Assembly: GCA_902791165.1 (NCBI GenBank)
Contig: CADAVB010000003.1
Coordinates: forward strand, 1-60,014
Direction of reading: 5' to 3'
Length of the DNA stretch: 60,014 nucleotides
Source: an uncultured Bacteroidia bacterium
Lineage (GTDB): Bacteria > Bacteroidota > Bacteroidia > Bacteroidales > F082
This document shows positions 50,062 to 59,915 of the stretch, one piece after another (the stretch's first letter is position 1; the number at the start of each line of letters is the position of its first letter). The notes under the pieces were generated by a model, which was given only the letters and a program-made list of their open reading frames with translations, had not been told where the DNA came from and did no database searches. A program made the position numbers and the translations under genes.

Positions 50062-50742
50062 TTATTGCAGTCTGAAGTTCACAGGAATCTGGTACGACAC
50101 GCGCACGGCCTTACCACGTTGCTTGCCGGGTTTCCATTTCGGCATCGACTTGATAACGCGCATAGCTTCTTCGTCGCAGCCGCCACCGATGCCACGGAGC
50201 AGCTTCACATTGGAAACGCTTCCGTCGGGTTCAACAACGAAGCCCACGAACACACGGCCTTGGATGCCGCTTTCACGGGCAATCTGAGGATACTTGATGT
50301 TCTTGGCGATGTACTCCATCAGTTTTTGGTCGCCACCAGGATAAGCAGGCATTTCTTCCACGATTTGGAAGATTTCCTGTTCCACAACTTCTTCTTCCTC
50401 GATTTCGGGAGCTACATATTCCTCAAGCACCTCGGTTTGGTCCACTTCGGCGTTGATTTCAATGTCTTCCACTTCCACGTCATCTTGCACGATTTCGAGT
50501 TGCGTGGTTTGCTTAGGGACTTCAACAGGCTGCGGCTTTTGCTCTTCCTGCTTGGTGATTTCAACCATTTCTTCGTCCACTGCAATCTCTCTGTTGAGCA
50601 AACTTGAATCAATTTCGCGTTTGTCGTAGTTCTTGTGTTCAAAGGCTAACCACGCGATAAGCAGGCTAATGATAAGACCTATCTGCGTGAACATCAGCTT
50701 TTTGTTCTCAAGATTGGCTTTAGGTGATTTTTTCTCTTCCAT
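50062..50742 (-). CDS. tonB: Energy transducer TonB
   Basis: 226 residues from the ATG at 50742. Twenty upstream in-frame codons are rejected. A single membrane anchor lies near the N-terminus (LMFTQIGLIISLLIAWLAF, about 16-34). A Glu/Pro/Gln-rich spacer follows at about 50-145 (VEVPKQ, EEEEVVEQE stretches), then a TonB C-terminal domain at about 150-226 (GIQGRVFVGFVVEPDGSVSN, GGGCDEEAM). It transmits proton-motive energy from ExbBD to outer-membrane receptors such as the one at 29282-31777. It is last in the ruvA-sprA-gcvH-vanZ-tonB run on the minus strand. Confidence 0.92.
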   Translation of the reverse strand: MEEKKSPKANLENKKLMFTQIGLIISLLIAWLAFEHKNYDKREIDSSLLNREIAVDEEMVEITKQEEQKPQPVEVPKQTTQLEIVQDDVEVEDIEINAEVDQTEVLEEYVAPEIEEEEVVEQEIFQIVEEMPAYPGGDQKLMEYIAKNIKYPQIARESGIQGRVFVGFVVEPDGSVSNVKLLRGIGGGCDEEAMRVIKSMPKWKPGKQRGKAVRVSYQIPVNFRLQ

Positions 50743-50825
50743 GGCTATTTCTGTTTTTAAATTACTTTCGATTGACGTTGCGAAAGTAGTAATTATTTGC
50801 ATATAAAACGCAAGGAAATTGAATT

Positions 50826-51224
50826 TTATTTTTTCCTCTTGAAAAAAAACGCAAAAACGCCTACTCCGAGCAGGGTTCCGAGGGCATCGGCGAGGAAATC
50901 CATCACATCGCCAATGCGACCTGGGACTAAGTATTCTTGCATGATTTCGGTGAAGCCGCCATAGACGATGCTGATGAAGGCTGCCAGGACAAGCATTTTT
51001 TTACGCCAACTTGTTTCTGCGGTTCGATAGGAGTGTCGATAGCCCCAAAGGCACAAGAAGGCAAAAACAGCATACATGAGGGCATGCGCCACCTTGTCCA
51101 TCCCAACGATGGGTTTCACGCGCGGAAAACAAGAACCCGGAATTCCTGTCAGAACCAAAATGATGATTCCGCAAAAGACTCCCGGGTAATGTTTCGTAGT
51201 CAGCTTTTTCAGCAGCGACTCCAT
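50826..51224 (-). CDS. VanZ family membrane protein
   Basis: 132 residues from the ATG at 51224, which shares one nucleotide with the gcvH stop (TGATG). Four membrane segments are likely, at about 15-31 (FCGIIILVLTGIPG), 47-62 (ALMYAVFAFLCLWG), 77-95 and 111-126 (LGTLLGVGVFAFFF). A GMDKVAHALMY segment and EYLVPGRIGDVMDFLADALG are the usual VanZ-like wording. VanZ gives low-level teicoplanin resistance in enterococci. Members elsewhere have unknown envelope roles. Co-translated with gcvH. Confidence 0.88.
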   Translation of the reverse strand: MESLLKKLTTKHYPGVFCGIIILVLTGIPGSCFPRVKPIVGMDKVAHALMYAVFAFLCLWGYRHSYRTAETSWRKKMLVLAAFISIVYGGFTEIMQEYLVPGRIGDVMDFLADALGTLLGVGVFAFFFKRKK

Positions 51225-51613
51225 CAACCGATCTTTGCTTCGTAAGCGGCGGCGTCCATGAGGGCGTCAACTTCGGCGGGGTCGTTCACCTTAATCTTGA
51301 TTATCCAGGCTTCGCCATAGGGGTCGGTGTTCACCAGCTTGGCATTCTCTTCGTCGGCCAAAGCTTCGTTGACTTCGAGGATTTCGCCAGCAACGGGCAT
51401 AAGCAGTTCGGCCGTGGTCTTCACGGCTTCGATGGCGCCAAATTCTTCTTGGGCGTCCAAGGTTTCGCCAACGAGGTCGGGATCAACATCAACGAAGGTG
51501 ATGTCGCCAAGTTCATGTTGGGCGTAATCAGTGATGCCGACATAGGCGGTCTCGCCTTCGAGGCGGATCCATTCGTCGTCGGTGGTGTACTTCAGATTGC
51601 TCGGAATATTCAT
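51224..51613 (-). CDS. gcvH: Glycine cleavage system H protein
   Basis: 129 residues, the normal length. A lipoyl-carrier fold with YAQHELGDITFVDV (about 30-43). The lipoylated Lys is in AIEAVKTTAELLMP (K65), followed by VAGEILEVNEAL (about 74-85). It shuttles the aminomethyl group between GcvP, GcvT and Lpd, but none of those genes is in the window. It may be kept here only by the conserved order with sprA and vanZ. Cytoplasmic. Confidence 0.95.
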   Translation of the reverse strand: MNIPSNLKYTTDDEWIRLEGETAYVGITDYAQHELGDITFVDVDPDLVGETLDAQEEFGAIEAVKTTAELLMPVAGEILEVNEALADEENAKLVNTDPYGEAWIIKIKVNDPAEVDALMDAAAYEAKIG

Positions 51614-51694
51614 TTTTGATGTGTTTTTGTTTGTTGTTTATCAGGCTGCGAAATTACGTATTTTTTGGCTTGTTTTACCATTCTTTGAAAATTT

Positions 51695-54600
51695 TTATTG
51701 CGCGAGGCTGAATCGGATGGTGACACCGGCAAAAGTGGAACTGTTTTTGAACGAGTTGGCCACAAACGGGTCGGTCATGTCGCGCTTGAAGAAGGCTTGT
51801 GCGCTAAGGCGTTGGCTAAAGGTATAGTCGGCGGTGACATAGATATTGATCTTGTTTTGGCCCGCCGAAACCTGGTTGTTGTTCTCGTCTATGCGGCGCA
51901 GCACGGTCATGTCGCGCTTAAAGCCGAGGTCGAGTTTCAGGATAAGGTCGTTCTTGATGTTGGTCGTCTTTCCATTGCCGCCCAACGAGGTCACGTTGAA
52001 CGACAGGTCCTTGATGCGGTATCCTGCTCCGATGACGATTTCGCGGCTGTTGACTTCCGTGAGTTGGTTGTTGGAGAAGCTCATCGTGAGGTTGCGCGAT
52101 TTCTTGAACTGCAAGTTGGCGGTCATCGAGTTTTGGAAGCCCATATCAATGCCGATGAGGGGCATGTATTGTTCGGTGAGCACCATTTGCATAATGTCGT
52201 ACTTGGGGATAATCAGGTCGCTGTTTTCAAAGGTCTGGATGGTGTTGTTGGGGTCGTAATACACGTTGCTCGCCCACGAACTGATGGTGTAGTTCGACTT
52301 ATAGGAATGGCTGATGCTGATGGTCTTGAACAGTTTCGAGAGTGCGGGAATGTTGGTCAGGCCGTTGTAAGTCAGCGTCCAATTGGGCAAGGGTATGGTG
52401 GGGAATGGCGTCAGTTTAATGGTGTTGGGGTCTTGTCCTGTATAAGCGGCGATAAACGAATACATCAGCACGTCGAGCGACGAGGAGTTGTAACCCACGG
52501 GGAAATAATCGCCGGCGATGCTGTCGTATTCGTAGCGGTTCACTTGCTCGATCCATTGTGGATTGTCCCTGGCGATACGCTCGGCGATAATCCGCCTGTT
52601 GTTCAACAAATTGTTAAAGAGCTGCGAGTTGTTGATGCTGTCGGGAACAAACGAAGTCTTCATCATAAAATAGGTGGTGCTGAAGTTGCCGTTGTTGGTC
52701 GGGGTGAAGATTTCGAAGTTTTGCAGTTGTTCGCTGTAGCGGAAATAATGCTGCATATTGTTGGCTTGGGTGAGATTACCCGTGAAGTCAATCTTCAGTC
52801 CAGCGAGCGGCTCAGTATTGACGCGGTAGTTGATGGTGGTGGTGTTTCGTCTGACGTAGGGATTGCTCAAAATGGAGTCGGTGGTGAGCCAACGGCTGAG
52901 GTCGTCGGCGCCAATGCTGTGGCTGACCGCCTTACTGAAAATGTCGGCATCGGCACCATAGGTGCTTCCGAGCACGAATCCCAGGCCAGGCGACCACATC
53001 TTGTCGTCCATGCCGAGATAGACGGCCTTGGGCATAAAGCCTGGCAGCAGTTGGCCGTTGTTCATCGAGTAATTGGCCGAAACTTTCTTCACCATTGTTA
53101 GGATGCGTAGGCTGTTGTCGAGCACGACCTTACCGAAATTGTTTTGCGGTTTGGTCTTCGTCGAATCGGCTTGTGTCTTGTCGGCATTGGCTCTATCGTT
53201 GCCACGGCTGTTGTTGTTGCGCCGTTGCGGGGTGCCGAGTTGCTTGAGGTAAGGCACCTTATTATATAATTTCGTAAAGTCGAGGTTGGCGTTGCCTTGG
53301 ATGTTGTTCGAGTTTTCGATTTCGTTGCCGAGCCTTGGTTGTATCGACTGTGCCGATGCGGTCCAGTTGTAGGTGCCTTGATAGTTGGCCGTCGCCGTAA
53401 TCCAGTTGAAGATCGGGATTTTGCTGATGGGCAGCGTGTAGGTGGCGTTGATATTCTGCTGGAAGCGCGACATCGAGCCTAAGTGTTTCAGTTCGTTGCG
53501 GATGGTGTCTTGGTTTTTCTGCCAGGTTTCGGGGTCTTGGCTTCTATCGACATGGCCTGCTGGCTCATAGATATAGGCTTGCGCTTGTGCCGAATAGTCG
53601 AATGAGAGGGCCTTGGTGAGGTCGTAGCGCACTTGGTAGTTGCGGCTCCAATCCCATTGCTTCGAGTAGGTGGGCGAAATCATGATTTCGCCGCCGCTCT
53701 TGTTGCGCATCTCTTTCACGGAGAAGAAGCGATACATTTCCGTATTGAAGGTGATGCTCTTTGGCAGATAATAGAAATTGATGTCCTTGATGATTTGTAG
53801 GGCGGGTTTCGAGGCCCATTTCGCCTTCGAGAAAGGCTCCACGGGCTTGGGATTGCCGGCGTAGTTGTAGCCCAATCCGCCACGATAGTTCTTCACCGTA
53901 TAGTATTTGATGTCGGTGTTCTCCTGATAGGTTTCGCTGTAGGAGAAAGAGAGGTTGAAGTTTTCAATATCGTAGATGTGCACCTTGGGTTGGTTGCTTT
54001 GGCGTGCGTTGCGGTTAGGGTCTCTGCTCGGTTTCGACTTTTCTTCCTCTTCGCCGCGATTGCGTCGGGTGGTACGCTCCTTTCTGACGTTCATGAAGTT
54101 GATGTTCTTGTAGCGCGTAAAATCGTGGATGGTCGAAACGAGTGCATCCTTTTCTTCTTGTGTATCAAGCGCTTCGAGGGCATCTGTCATTTTGATGTCG
54201 GGGTCGTAGGGGTTGTAGAGCGGCGTGGCTTTGGTTTCGCCGTAGTCGATGTGCATGGGGATTCTTAGGCCGAAGTCGCCGAAGAACTTGCCCAGTTCGA
54301 GGTCGGTGGAGATGCCGAACGAGGAGTTGGCCACAAAATCGTTGCTGAGGATATCGCTATCCAGGGCGCCGAAACCGGCCGATTTGTAGGACCCCGTCAG
54401 CGTCATGCGGCCCAAGTCGGCAAGTGTGGCTTCCAAACGGCCTTGTGCGGCCACGCCTCCGTTGCTGCTCAGCTCGGTGAGGCGCAACTCATTGATCCAC
54501 ACCACGGCGCTCTTGGGCTGACCGTCGTCGTCGCTGGCCAGATTCTGTCGCTTGGGATTGCGAACACCAATCATCATGGCCTCCACGTTGCTGATGCTCG

Positions 54601-57600
54601 GGTTACCCACTACCTTGAGAGTGTGGTAATATTCCTTGTTATCCACCACGCCTTTTCTCACTTTCTCGGAATAGATGTAATTAAGGCGCACGTTGCTGTT
54701 GGGCTGGTTCATGGCTTCGTTGCGGCGGGTCTTCACCTCCACGAAGTCTTCCAAGCGGATGTCCAAATTATTAATCTCGGGCCAAATGCCTTCTTTGTTG
54801 GTATAGGAGGTTCCCCACGGCGTAACTTTGAGCGGCACTTCATACTCATAATAGTTCTCGGTGAAGTCTGTACCGATACGCATGAAGACAGTTAGGTCTT
54901 GGTCGTCCAAGGGAGAGTCGGCGGTGGCGGCTTCGGCGTGGACAAACATTTTGAGGTATTTGTATTGGCGCAAGTCGAAGTCGGTCGTTTTGTAGATGGC
55001 TCGTCCGTCGCCGTCGATGAGGTTTTGAATGGTGAGTTGCAGCGACTGCTCGTTGATGCGGGTTACCTGTGTGGTACCAATCACCCTTTCTTGCTGGATG
55101 CCAGGCGGTATGACATAAGGCACTGGCTCGCGACGGCTGTTTTCGTCGATGCTTACGGCCGAAATATCCACTGTGGTCTCGTTGGAAAGGTCGTCGGGTT
55201 GGTATTCGCCTGGTGCTTGGATGCTTTGCGTGTAGGTTCGCCACTCCCCTTTCACCAAGTCTAAAGTGGCAAAACGCAACACGATGGGACGCTCAAACTC
55301 GTTCACGAACATTCTCATAAAACGGATGGACGAGAAATCGTCGATATGGCCTACAACCTTGTCGGGTTGTCTCACGGGAATACGGAACTGGTACCATGTA
55401 ACGCTGCCGATTTGGCTGTTGGGCAGGGCGATATTGGTGGCATGGAAAATGTCGGCAATGTGGTTCTTGCCCACCACCATTTGGCTTGGATCCAAGTTAA
55501 TCACATATTGGTAGTAGCGTTCCGATTCGCTCAAGGTGTTGTCGTTATTGATGTCCTCGATGTTGGGCATGGTGGTGCTGCTGGTGGTGTAGCTCTCGGT
55601 ACGCTGCGTATCAGAGGGCGAGTTGCCTTCTTGTCCGTTGTAGTGCTTGTAGCGTTCGATGATGCTGGAATGGATTTCATCGCTGTCCCATTCGGTTGAT
55701 CTAAAGAAATGGAAATTGTCGGCCGAGGGGTCGTCGTAGGCTTTGGTGTAAGCCGCAGAGCCTTCGCCCAAATAGCTTCCGACGATGTTCAGATAAGTGT
55801 TTTGGAAGAAAGAGCGTTCGTCTTCGTCGTTCAATCCGTCGAAGCCAACATCTTGGTATTGACGGGCTTCCGACTCGTTGCTGAAGGTACCCACGAGGTC
55901 TTGCATGGTAGGCACACGTCCCCAGATGGTGGTATCAACGTTCACCACGGTCGCTGTGGTGGGCAGACCGTTCTCGTAGAACTTCCTGCCGTCGCGGAGA
56001 ATGTCTTCGGAGATGTCGCCCAAGTTGATGTAAAGCTTACCGGGGTTGTTGGCGAATTCCTCGTCGGCGAAGGGATCCATCAGCCAGAACTCGATGTACT
56101 CGATGTTGGTGGCCTCGAAGTCGGTGGACTCCATTCGGCGCATGATACCGGCCCAACGGCTGCCCGGGTCGTTGAGTTTGCCGTCGGCGTTGAGACCTGC
56201 GGTGTAGCTCGTGGGCATCACGTCGTAGTTGTAGGGACCGCGTTCATCGGGGAAGTAAGCCAAATTGAGCACCGAAACATTGGTCGGCGTTCCTGTGGCG
56301 ATGTCTTTGGTGGGGAAAATTTCGGTTTCAAGCACCTGACGTACCGAGTGTTTCGACAATTCCTCTGGTGTGATGTTGCGCGGACGCTGGTTGAAATAGG
56401 TATCGTAGAAGACGGTGTTGTCGATGGTGTACCATGCCAGTTTGGCGCGGTTCTTACCGTAGTCGAGGCCGGTTCCCGAAGCGGCTTCGGGGAAAAGGTC
56501 GGTTTGGTTTTGCGGGGTGCTGGCCATTGCCCATGCCGTGGGCAGACGCAGGTCGATGGTCGATTTGGCACCTTCAAAATCGTCGATGTAGGAGGTGCCG
56601 CGCTCGCTGGCCGACCGCGAGAGGCCTGGCTTGAAGCGGGCCACTTCACCGTCAATGCGGATGCGCGATGGCGCCTTGGTGCTGATGCCGGGCAGCGCGT
56701 TGATGAAAGTGGTCAGCCACCGCGCTTCAGTATTGTAGCTTAGGTCGGCGCCATAGATGGTGTTGGCGATGGCTTCTTCGCCGTAGTTAATCTTTTGGGT
56801 GTATGACTTCTCGCCCAAGTAGAGCAATGTGCCGCCGAGGCGAAAATCGGGGTTGAACTCATGCTCGACGCGGCTACCCAAGAAAGTCTTTTTCAGGGCA
56901 CTGAAGCCCGAATTCGATTCCAACGAGATATTGATAGGTGTGCCGCTGTTGAGGATGCCTTCGTTGATGATGGTGACACGGCCCAAAGTGTAGTCAACGG
57001 TATAGTCCACGTTCTCGACCAACTGCGCACCGCCTGCCGTCACCGTCACCGAGCCTTGGGCCACATTCATGGCGTTGAGGCTGATTTCGCTGCCCGATTG
57101 CGACGAGTAGAAGCCTTTCAGCGTGAACTTGTTCTTCTCCGAATACTGTTCGGCCGAGGTTTTGGTCATCGTATAAAGCGAGTCGTAGGCATATTTGGCG
57201 GCCAGGTCGGGCTCGTTGGGGAAAATCTTGTTGCGGATATGGCTTCCGAAAGGCTCAAGCACGGGGAAGAAGATGCGGCCGTTGGAGGCGTTGATGGTGC
57301 CGCCATGCGTGGCCGCGTTGTTGATGAAGTCGAACACGCCGTCGCCACCCGCGATGGGGTTGTTTTGTTGCGTCAGGTTGTCCAATCCCATCAGATGGAG
57401 CAACGGTATTCCTTCCACCGAGCCTTCGGTGAAATACCCGATGGGCGTGCTATTGGAATTGCCGTTGTAGAAGATATTGAGCATGAAGTCGTTAGAACTT
57501 ACCTGATAGGCTCTGAAGTTGTACACGTTCTTCATCATCAAGTTCCAGATGGGCATTTTGGTATTCACCGTGGTGCCTCGCAACAGCTTTGCCACCAACA

Positions 57601-59098
57601 CATTAGGCGTGTTGATGCCTTGGTCCGAGAACTCACCTACTTGATATACCTCGTCGGAGCCCACTATGGTGTATTGATATGCCACGGCAAGGGTTTGGTT
57701 GGAATTGAGGCTGATGTTGAGTGAAATGAAACCCAGTTTCGAGTTCACGGAATATTCCGTGTTGCTCAGCCGGCGTGCGTTCTCGATTTTCTCGAAGTCG
57801 CGTCCCGACACCATGTAGCCTGCCCTACCGATGCGCAAAGGGTCGTTGGTCATGTAGTTGGTCACCGAGCTGATGTTGCGGATTTGGGTGGTGTCCATTC
57901 GGGTCAGAAGGTTGTTGGCGGCGTTGCGCGGATAAACCCTGCCCGTGGTGGCTGGCGACACTTCCGGATTGTAAATCCATTGGTCGGTGCCTTCACCCAA
58001 GTCGGCCAAAGCCAAAATATTACGGGTGTTTTGGGTAGCGGTGTTGGTATTGGTCACCCACACTTCGATTTTGGTGATATTGACGCTTGAGGTGACGGTG
58101 GGAAGCGTGGCCAAAGCCTCTTCGTAATGCTCGCGGAAGTACTGGCTAAGGAAGAAGTGGCGGTTTTCTTCATAGTCCAAACAGTTGAGGTTGAACTCGT
58201 TGGTTTGGGCACCGCCTTGCACGGTGATGTTTTGCGACTCGCTTTCCTGATAGGAAACGATGGTGCTGATGGTGGTATTGCCAAATTTGAGTTTCGACTT
58301 GATACCGAAGAGTTGTTGCGTTCCTGTGATGAGGGTGCTGTTGAGCGGGAAGCTCACATTACCTGCTTCGAGGAGTTGTATGATTTCGTCTTCCTTACCG
58401 TTGTATTTTAGGGCCAGCTTGTCTTGGTAATTGAAAGTGGCCTTGGTGTTTTTGTTGATATTGAAGTTGATCTTGTCGCCGATTTTGGCCATCACATTCA
58501 GCTGGATGTCGGTGTCCATATCGAAGGTGGTGGTATGCTGTTGGCGCTTGCTGCGCGAGGGGTCTTCGCGGAAGTTGTGCTTGATGCCGAAGGTAAGATC
58601 GACCGAGCCTTGCGGGCGTATATCAACGGTGTTGCTGCCGAAAATGGTTTCAAAGGCTTTTCCGCCGATGAAGATGGGCGGGATGATGGAGGTGCCGTTG
58701 GTGGTTGAGCGTGCGTTTTGGCTGCGGCGTTCCTTCCAATAGTCCATGATGCCCTTTTGGGTTTGGTACTCGAGGTATTCGTTTTCGGTCATCGTGGCTG
58801 GCGTGTCGTAATAGAAATCGCCGATGCGCCGCTTGAAGGTGTATTGTTTGGTGATTGGGTCGTAGATAATCTCCGTGCTGAAGTTTTGTGGGTCTTTGAG
58901 ATAGAGCGGCGAGTTGTTGTACAGGTCATCCATCGGGTTTCCCGTGGCGGTGGGGATGGGATAGATGAGTTTGGTGGAGTCAGGCTCAACGGGATTGGGA
59001 TATTCGTTAAGATAGGGCGAGTCGTAACGGGCAGCAGCCATTCGGGTGAACGGCACGACAACCATCACGGCCAACAAAAGGAGAATATGTCGTTTCAT
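51695..59098 (-). CDS. sprA: SprA, outer-membrane translocon of the type IX secretion system
   Basis: 2467 residues from the ATG at 59098. The signal peptide starts there, and four upstream in-frame codons are dropped. The protein is very large, with many amphipathic strands typical of the 36-strand SprA barrel. N-terminal mature stretches include PPIFIGGKAFETIFGSNTVDIRPQG, split over the SprA family start, and the last strand is SSTFAGVTIRFSLAQ. SprA is the channel through which T9SS cargo with C-terminal sorting domains crosses the outer membrane. Cargo-like genes occur at 347-1972 and at 59958-60014. The length fits F. johnsoniae SprA (about 2400). It is transcribed with ruvA upstream and gcvH downstream. 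Confidence 0.95.
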   Translation of the reverse strand: MKRHILLLLAVMVVVPFTRMAAARYDSPYLNEYPNPVEPDSTKLIYPIPTATGNPMDDLYNNSPLYLKDPQNFSTEIIYDPITKQYTFKRRIGDFYYDTPATMTENEYLEYQTQKGIMDYWKERRSQNARSTTNGTSIIPPIFIGGKAFETIFGSNTVDIRPQGSVDLTFGIKHNFREDPSRSKRQQHTTTFDMDTDIQLNVMAKIGDKINFNINKNTKATFNYQDKLALKYNGKEDEIIQLLEAGNVSFPLNSTLITGTQQLFGIKSKLKFGNTTISTIVSYQESESQNITVQGGAQTNEFNLNCLDYEENRHFFLSQYFREHYEEALATLPTVTSSVNITKIEVWVTNTNTATQNTRNILALADLGEGTDQWIYNPEVSPATTGRVYPRNAANNLLTRMDTTQIRNISSVTNYMTNDPLRIGRAGYMVSGRDFEKIENARRLSNTEYSVNSKLGFISLNISLNSNQTLAVAYQYTIVGSDEVYQVGEFSDQGINTPNVLVAKLLRGTTVNTKMPIWNLMMKNVYNFRAYQVSSNDFMLNIFYNGNSNSTPIGYFTEGSVEGIPLLHLMGLDNLTQQNNPIAGGDGVFDFINNAATHGGTINASNGRIFFPVLEPFGSHIRNKIFPNEPDLAAKYAYDSLYTMTKTSAEQYSEKNKFTLKGFYSSQSGSEISLNAMNVAQGSVTVTAGGAQLVENVDYTVDYTLGRVTIINEGILNSGTPINISLESNSGFSALKKTFLGSRVEHEFNPDFRLGGTLLYLGEKSYTQKINYGEEAIANTIYGADLSYNTEARWLTTFINALPGISTKAPSRIRIDGEVARFKPGLSRSASERGTSYIDDFEGAKSTIDLRLPTAWAMASTPQNQTDLFPEAASGTGLDYGKNRAKLAWYTIDNTVFYDTYFNQRPRNITPEELSKHSVRQVLETEIFPTKDIATGTPTNVSVLNLAYFPDERGPYNYDVMPTSYTAGLNADGKLNDPGSRWAGIMRRMESTDFEATNIEYIEFWLMDPFADEEFANNPGKLYINLGDISEDILRDGRKFYENGLPTTATVVNVDTTIWGRVPTMQDLVGTFSNESEARQYQDVGFDGLNDEDERSFFQNTYLNIVGSYLGEGSAAYTKAYDDPSADNFHFFRSTEWDSDEIHSSIIERYKHYNGQEGNSPSDTQRTESYTTSSTTMPNIEDINNDNTLSESERYYQYVINLDPSQMVVGKNHIADIFHATNIALPNSQIGSVTWYQFRIPVRQPDKVVGHIDDFSSIRFMRMFVNEFERPIVLRFATLDLVKGEWRTYTQSIQAPGEYQPDDLSNETTVDISAVSIDENSRREPVPYVIPPGIQQERVIGTTQVTRINEQSLQLTIQNLIDGDGRAIYKTTDFDLRQYKYLKMFVHAEAATADSPLDDQDLTVFMRIGTDFTENYYEYEVPLKVTPWGTSYTNKEGIWPEINNLDIRLEDFVEVKTRRNEAMNQPNSNVRLNYIYSEKVRKGVVDNKEYYHTLKVVGNPSISNVEAMMIGVRNPKRQNLASDDDGQPKSAVVWINELRLTELSSNGGVAAQGRLEATLADLGRMTLTGSYKSAGFGALDSDILSNDFVANSSFGISTDLELGKFFGDFGLRIPMHIDYGETKATPLYNPYDPDIKMTDALEALDTQEEKDALVSTIHDFTRYKNINFMNVRKERTTRRNRGEEEEKSKPSRDPNRNARQSNQPKVHIYDIENFNLSFSYSETYQENTDIKYYTVKNYRGGLGYNYAGNPKPVEPFSKAKWASKPALQIIKDINFYYLPKSITFNTEMYRFFSVKEMRNKSGGEIMISPTYSKQWDWSRNYQVRYDLTKALSFDYSAQAQAYIYEPAGHVDRSQDPETWQKNQDTIRNELKHLGSMSRFQQNINATYTLPISKIPIFNWITATANYQGTYNWTASAQSIQPRLGNEIENSNNIQGNANLDFTKLYNKVPYLKQLGTPQRRNNNSRGNDRANADKTQADSTKTKPQNNFGKVVLDNSLRILTMVKKVSANYSMNNGQLLPGFMPKAVYLGMDDKMWSPGLGFVLGSTYGADADIFSKAVSHSIGADDLSRWLTTDSILSNPYVRRNTTTINYRVNTEPLAGLKIDFTGNLTQANNMQHYFRYSEQLQNFEIFTPTNNGNFSTTYFMMKTSFVPDSINNSQLFNNLLNNRRIIAERIARDNPQWIEQVNRYEYDSIAGDYFPVGYNSSSLDVLMYSFIAAYTGQDPNTIKLTPFPTIPLPNWTLTYNGLTNIPALSKLFKTISISHSYKSNYTISSWASNVYYDPNNTIQTFENSDLIIPKYDIMQMVLTEQYMPLIGIDMGFQNSMTANLQFKKSRNLTMSFSNNQLTEVNSREIVIGAGYRIKDLSFNVTSLGGNGKTTNIKNDLILKLDLGFKRDMTVLRRIDENNNQVSAGQNKINIYVTADYTFSQRLSAQAFFKRDMTDPFVANSFKNSSTFAGVTIRFSLAQ

Positions 59099-59121
59099 TA
59101 TATTATTCAAAAGTTCTTGTA

Positions 59122-59703
59122 TTACAACACTTTAAGTGCTTCTTTAATCAGGTTTTCGACAGTGGCATCGGGCATTTGCTTCAGCAACTTGTCTAAAGCT
59201 TTGTCCACCGCTGCCTTGCTGAAGCCCAATATCGTCAATGCTGATAACGCTTCGTTCTTGATTGTATTGTTTGAAGCGGCGAAAATTTCCGTCGCGAAGT
59301 CGTTTTTCTTCAGTTTGTCTTTCAGGTCAATGACGATGCGCTGGGCGGTCTTGGCACCGATGCCTTTCACAGCTTGGATGGTTTTCACATCGTCGTTGGC
59401 AATGGCATTACTCAACTCATTGACGGTCAGTGAGCTGAGGATAAGCCTCGCCGTGTTGCAGCCCACGCCCGACACGCTGATGAGCAGTTCAAACAGGTCG
59501 CGTTCCTTGGCCGAATAGAAGCCGAAAAGGTGATGCGCGTCCTCAAGGATTTGCTCGTGGACGAAAAGTTTCGCTTCCTCCTTCTCGCCGATGGCGGTGA
59601 AGGTGTTGAGCGTGATGTTGATGAGGAAGCCGATGCCATGGTTGTCCAACACGACGTAGGTCGGCGACTTTTCAGTGATTTTTCCAGTGATGAAGGCGTA
59701 CAT
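59122..59703 (-). CDS. ruvA: Holliday junction branch-migration protein RuvA
   Basis: 193 residues from the ATG at 59703. Upstream in-frame codons cover the promoter and are rejected. Domain I is an OB fold (MYAFITGKITEKSPTYVVLD). Domain II has HhH motifs (SVSGVGCNTARLILS and VKGIGAKTAQRIVIDLKDKL). A flexible linker leads to domain III (ALSALTILGFSKAAVDKAL), which contacts RuvB. RuvA clamps Holliday junctions for RuvB-driven migration. It lies 23 nt before sprA, a linkage also described for Flavobacterium and relatives. Confidence 0.95.
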   Translation of the reverse strand: MYAFITGKITEKSPTYVVLDNHGIGFLINITLNTFTAIGEKEEAKLFVHEQILEDAHHLFGFYSAKERDLFELLISVSGVGCNTARLILSSLTVNELSNAIANDDVKTIQAVKGIGAKTAQRIVIDLKDKLKKNDFATEIFAASNNTIKNEALSALTILGFSKAAVDKALDKLLKQMPDATVENLIKEALKVL

Positions 59704-59724
59704 TGGGCGCGTTTTTAGAAACTG

Positions 59725-59732
59725 CAAAAGTA
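59725..59732 (-). promoter_or_regulatory. -7 box for ruvA-sprA
   Basis: TACTTTTG on the minus strand, 22 nt before the ruvA ATG. It may drive the whole ruvA-sprA-gcvH-vanZ-tonB run. Confidence 0.6.
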
Positions 59733-59841
59733 CGAAAAAAAAGAAAAGGGAAGCCAATCTTGCTCAAATCTTGAAACAAATTTTGTTTCCCGACGGATAT
59801 AGATGGGTTTCCCTTCCCTTGAGATGCAGGGTATGGCGGTT

Positions 59842-59880
59842 TGTAGGGCTGTCGTAGGGCGTTGCTGTAGGGCTGTCGTA
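59842..59880 (+). repeat. Direct repeat near the right end
   Basis: TGTAGGGCTGTCGTA occurs at 59842-59856 and again at 59866-59880, separated by 9 nt. GTAGGGC words resemble half of the window's palindrome family and lie 35 nt from member C. Between 59733 and 59957 nothing codes for protein that I can support. Confidence 0.7.
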
Positions 59881-59915
59881 CCGTGGCAGCCGCATGGGTT
59901 TGTTTTGCGGCGGCT

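Noticed and set aside
51698-53101. 467-codon plus-strand frame antisense to sprA
   Set aside because: Low-complexity, Val/Gly/Asp-rich shadow of the sprA codon bias with no recognisable domain.
55709-56743. 344-codon plus frame antisense to sprA
   Set aside because: A shadow frame with biased composition; no start context.
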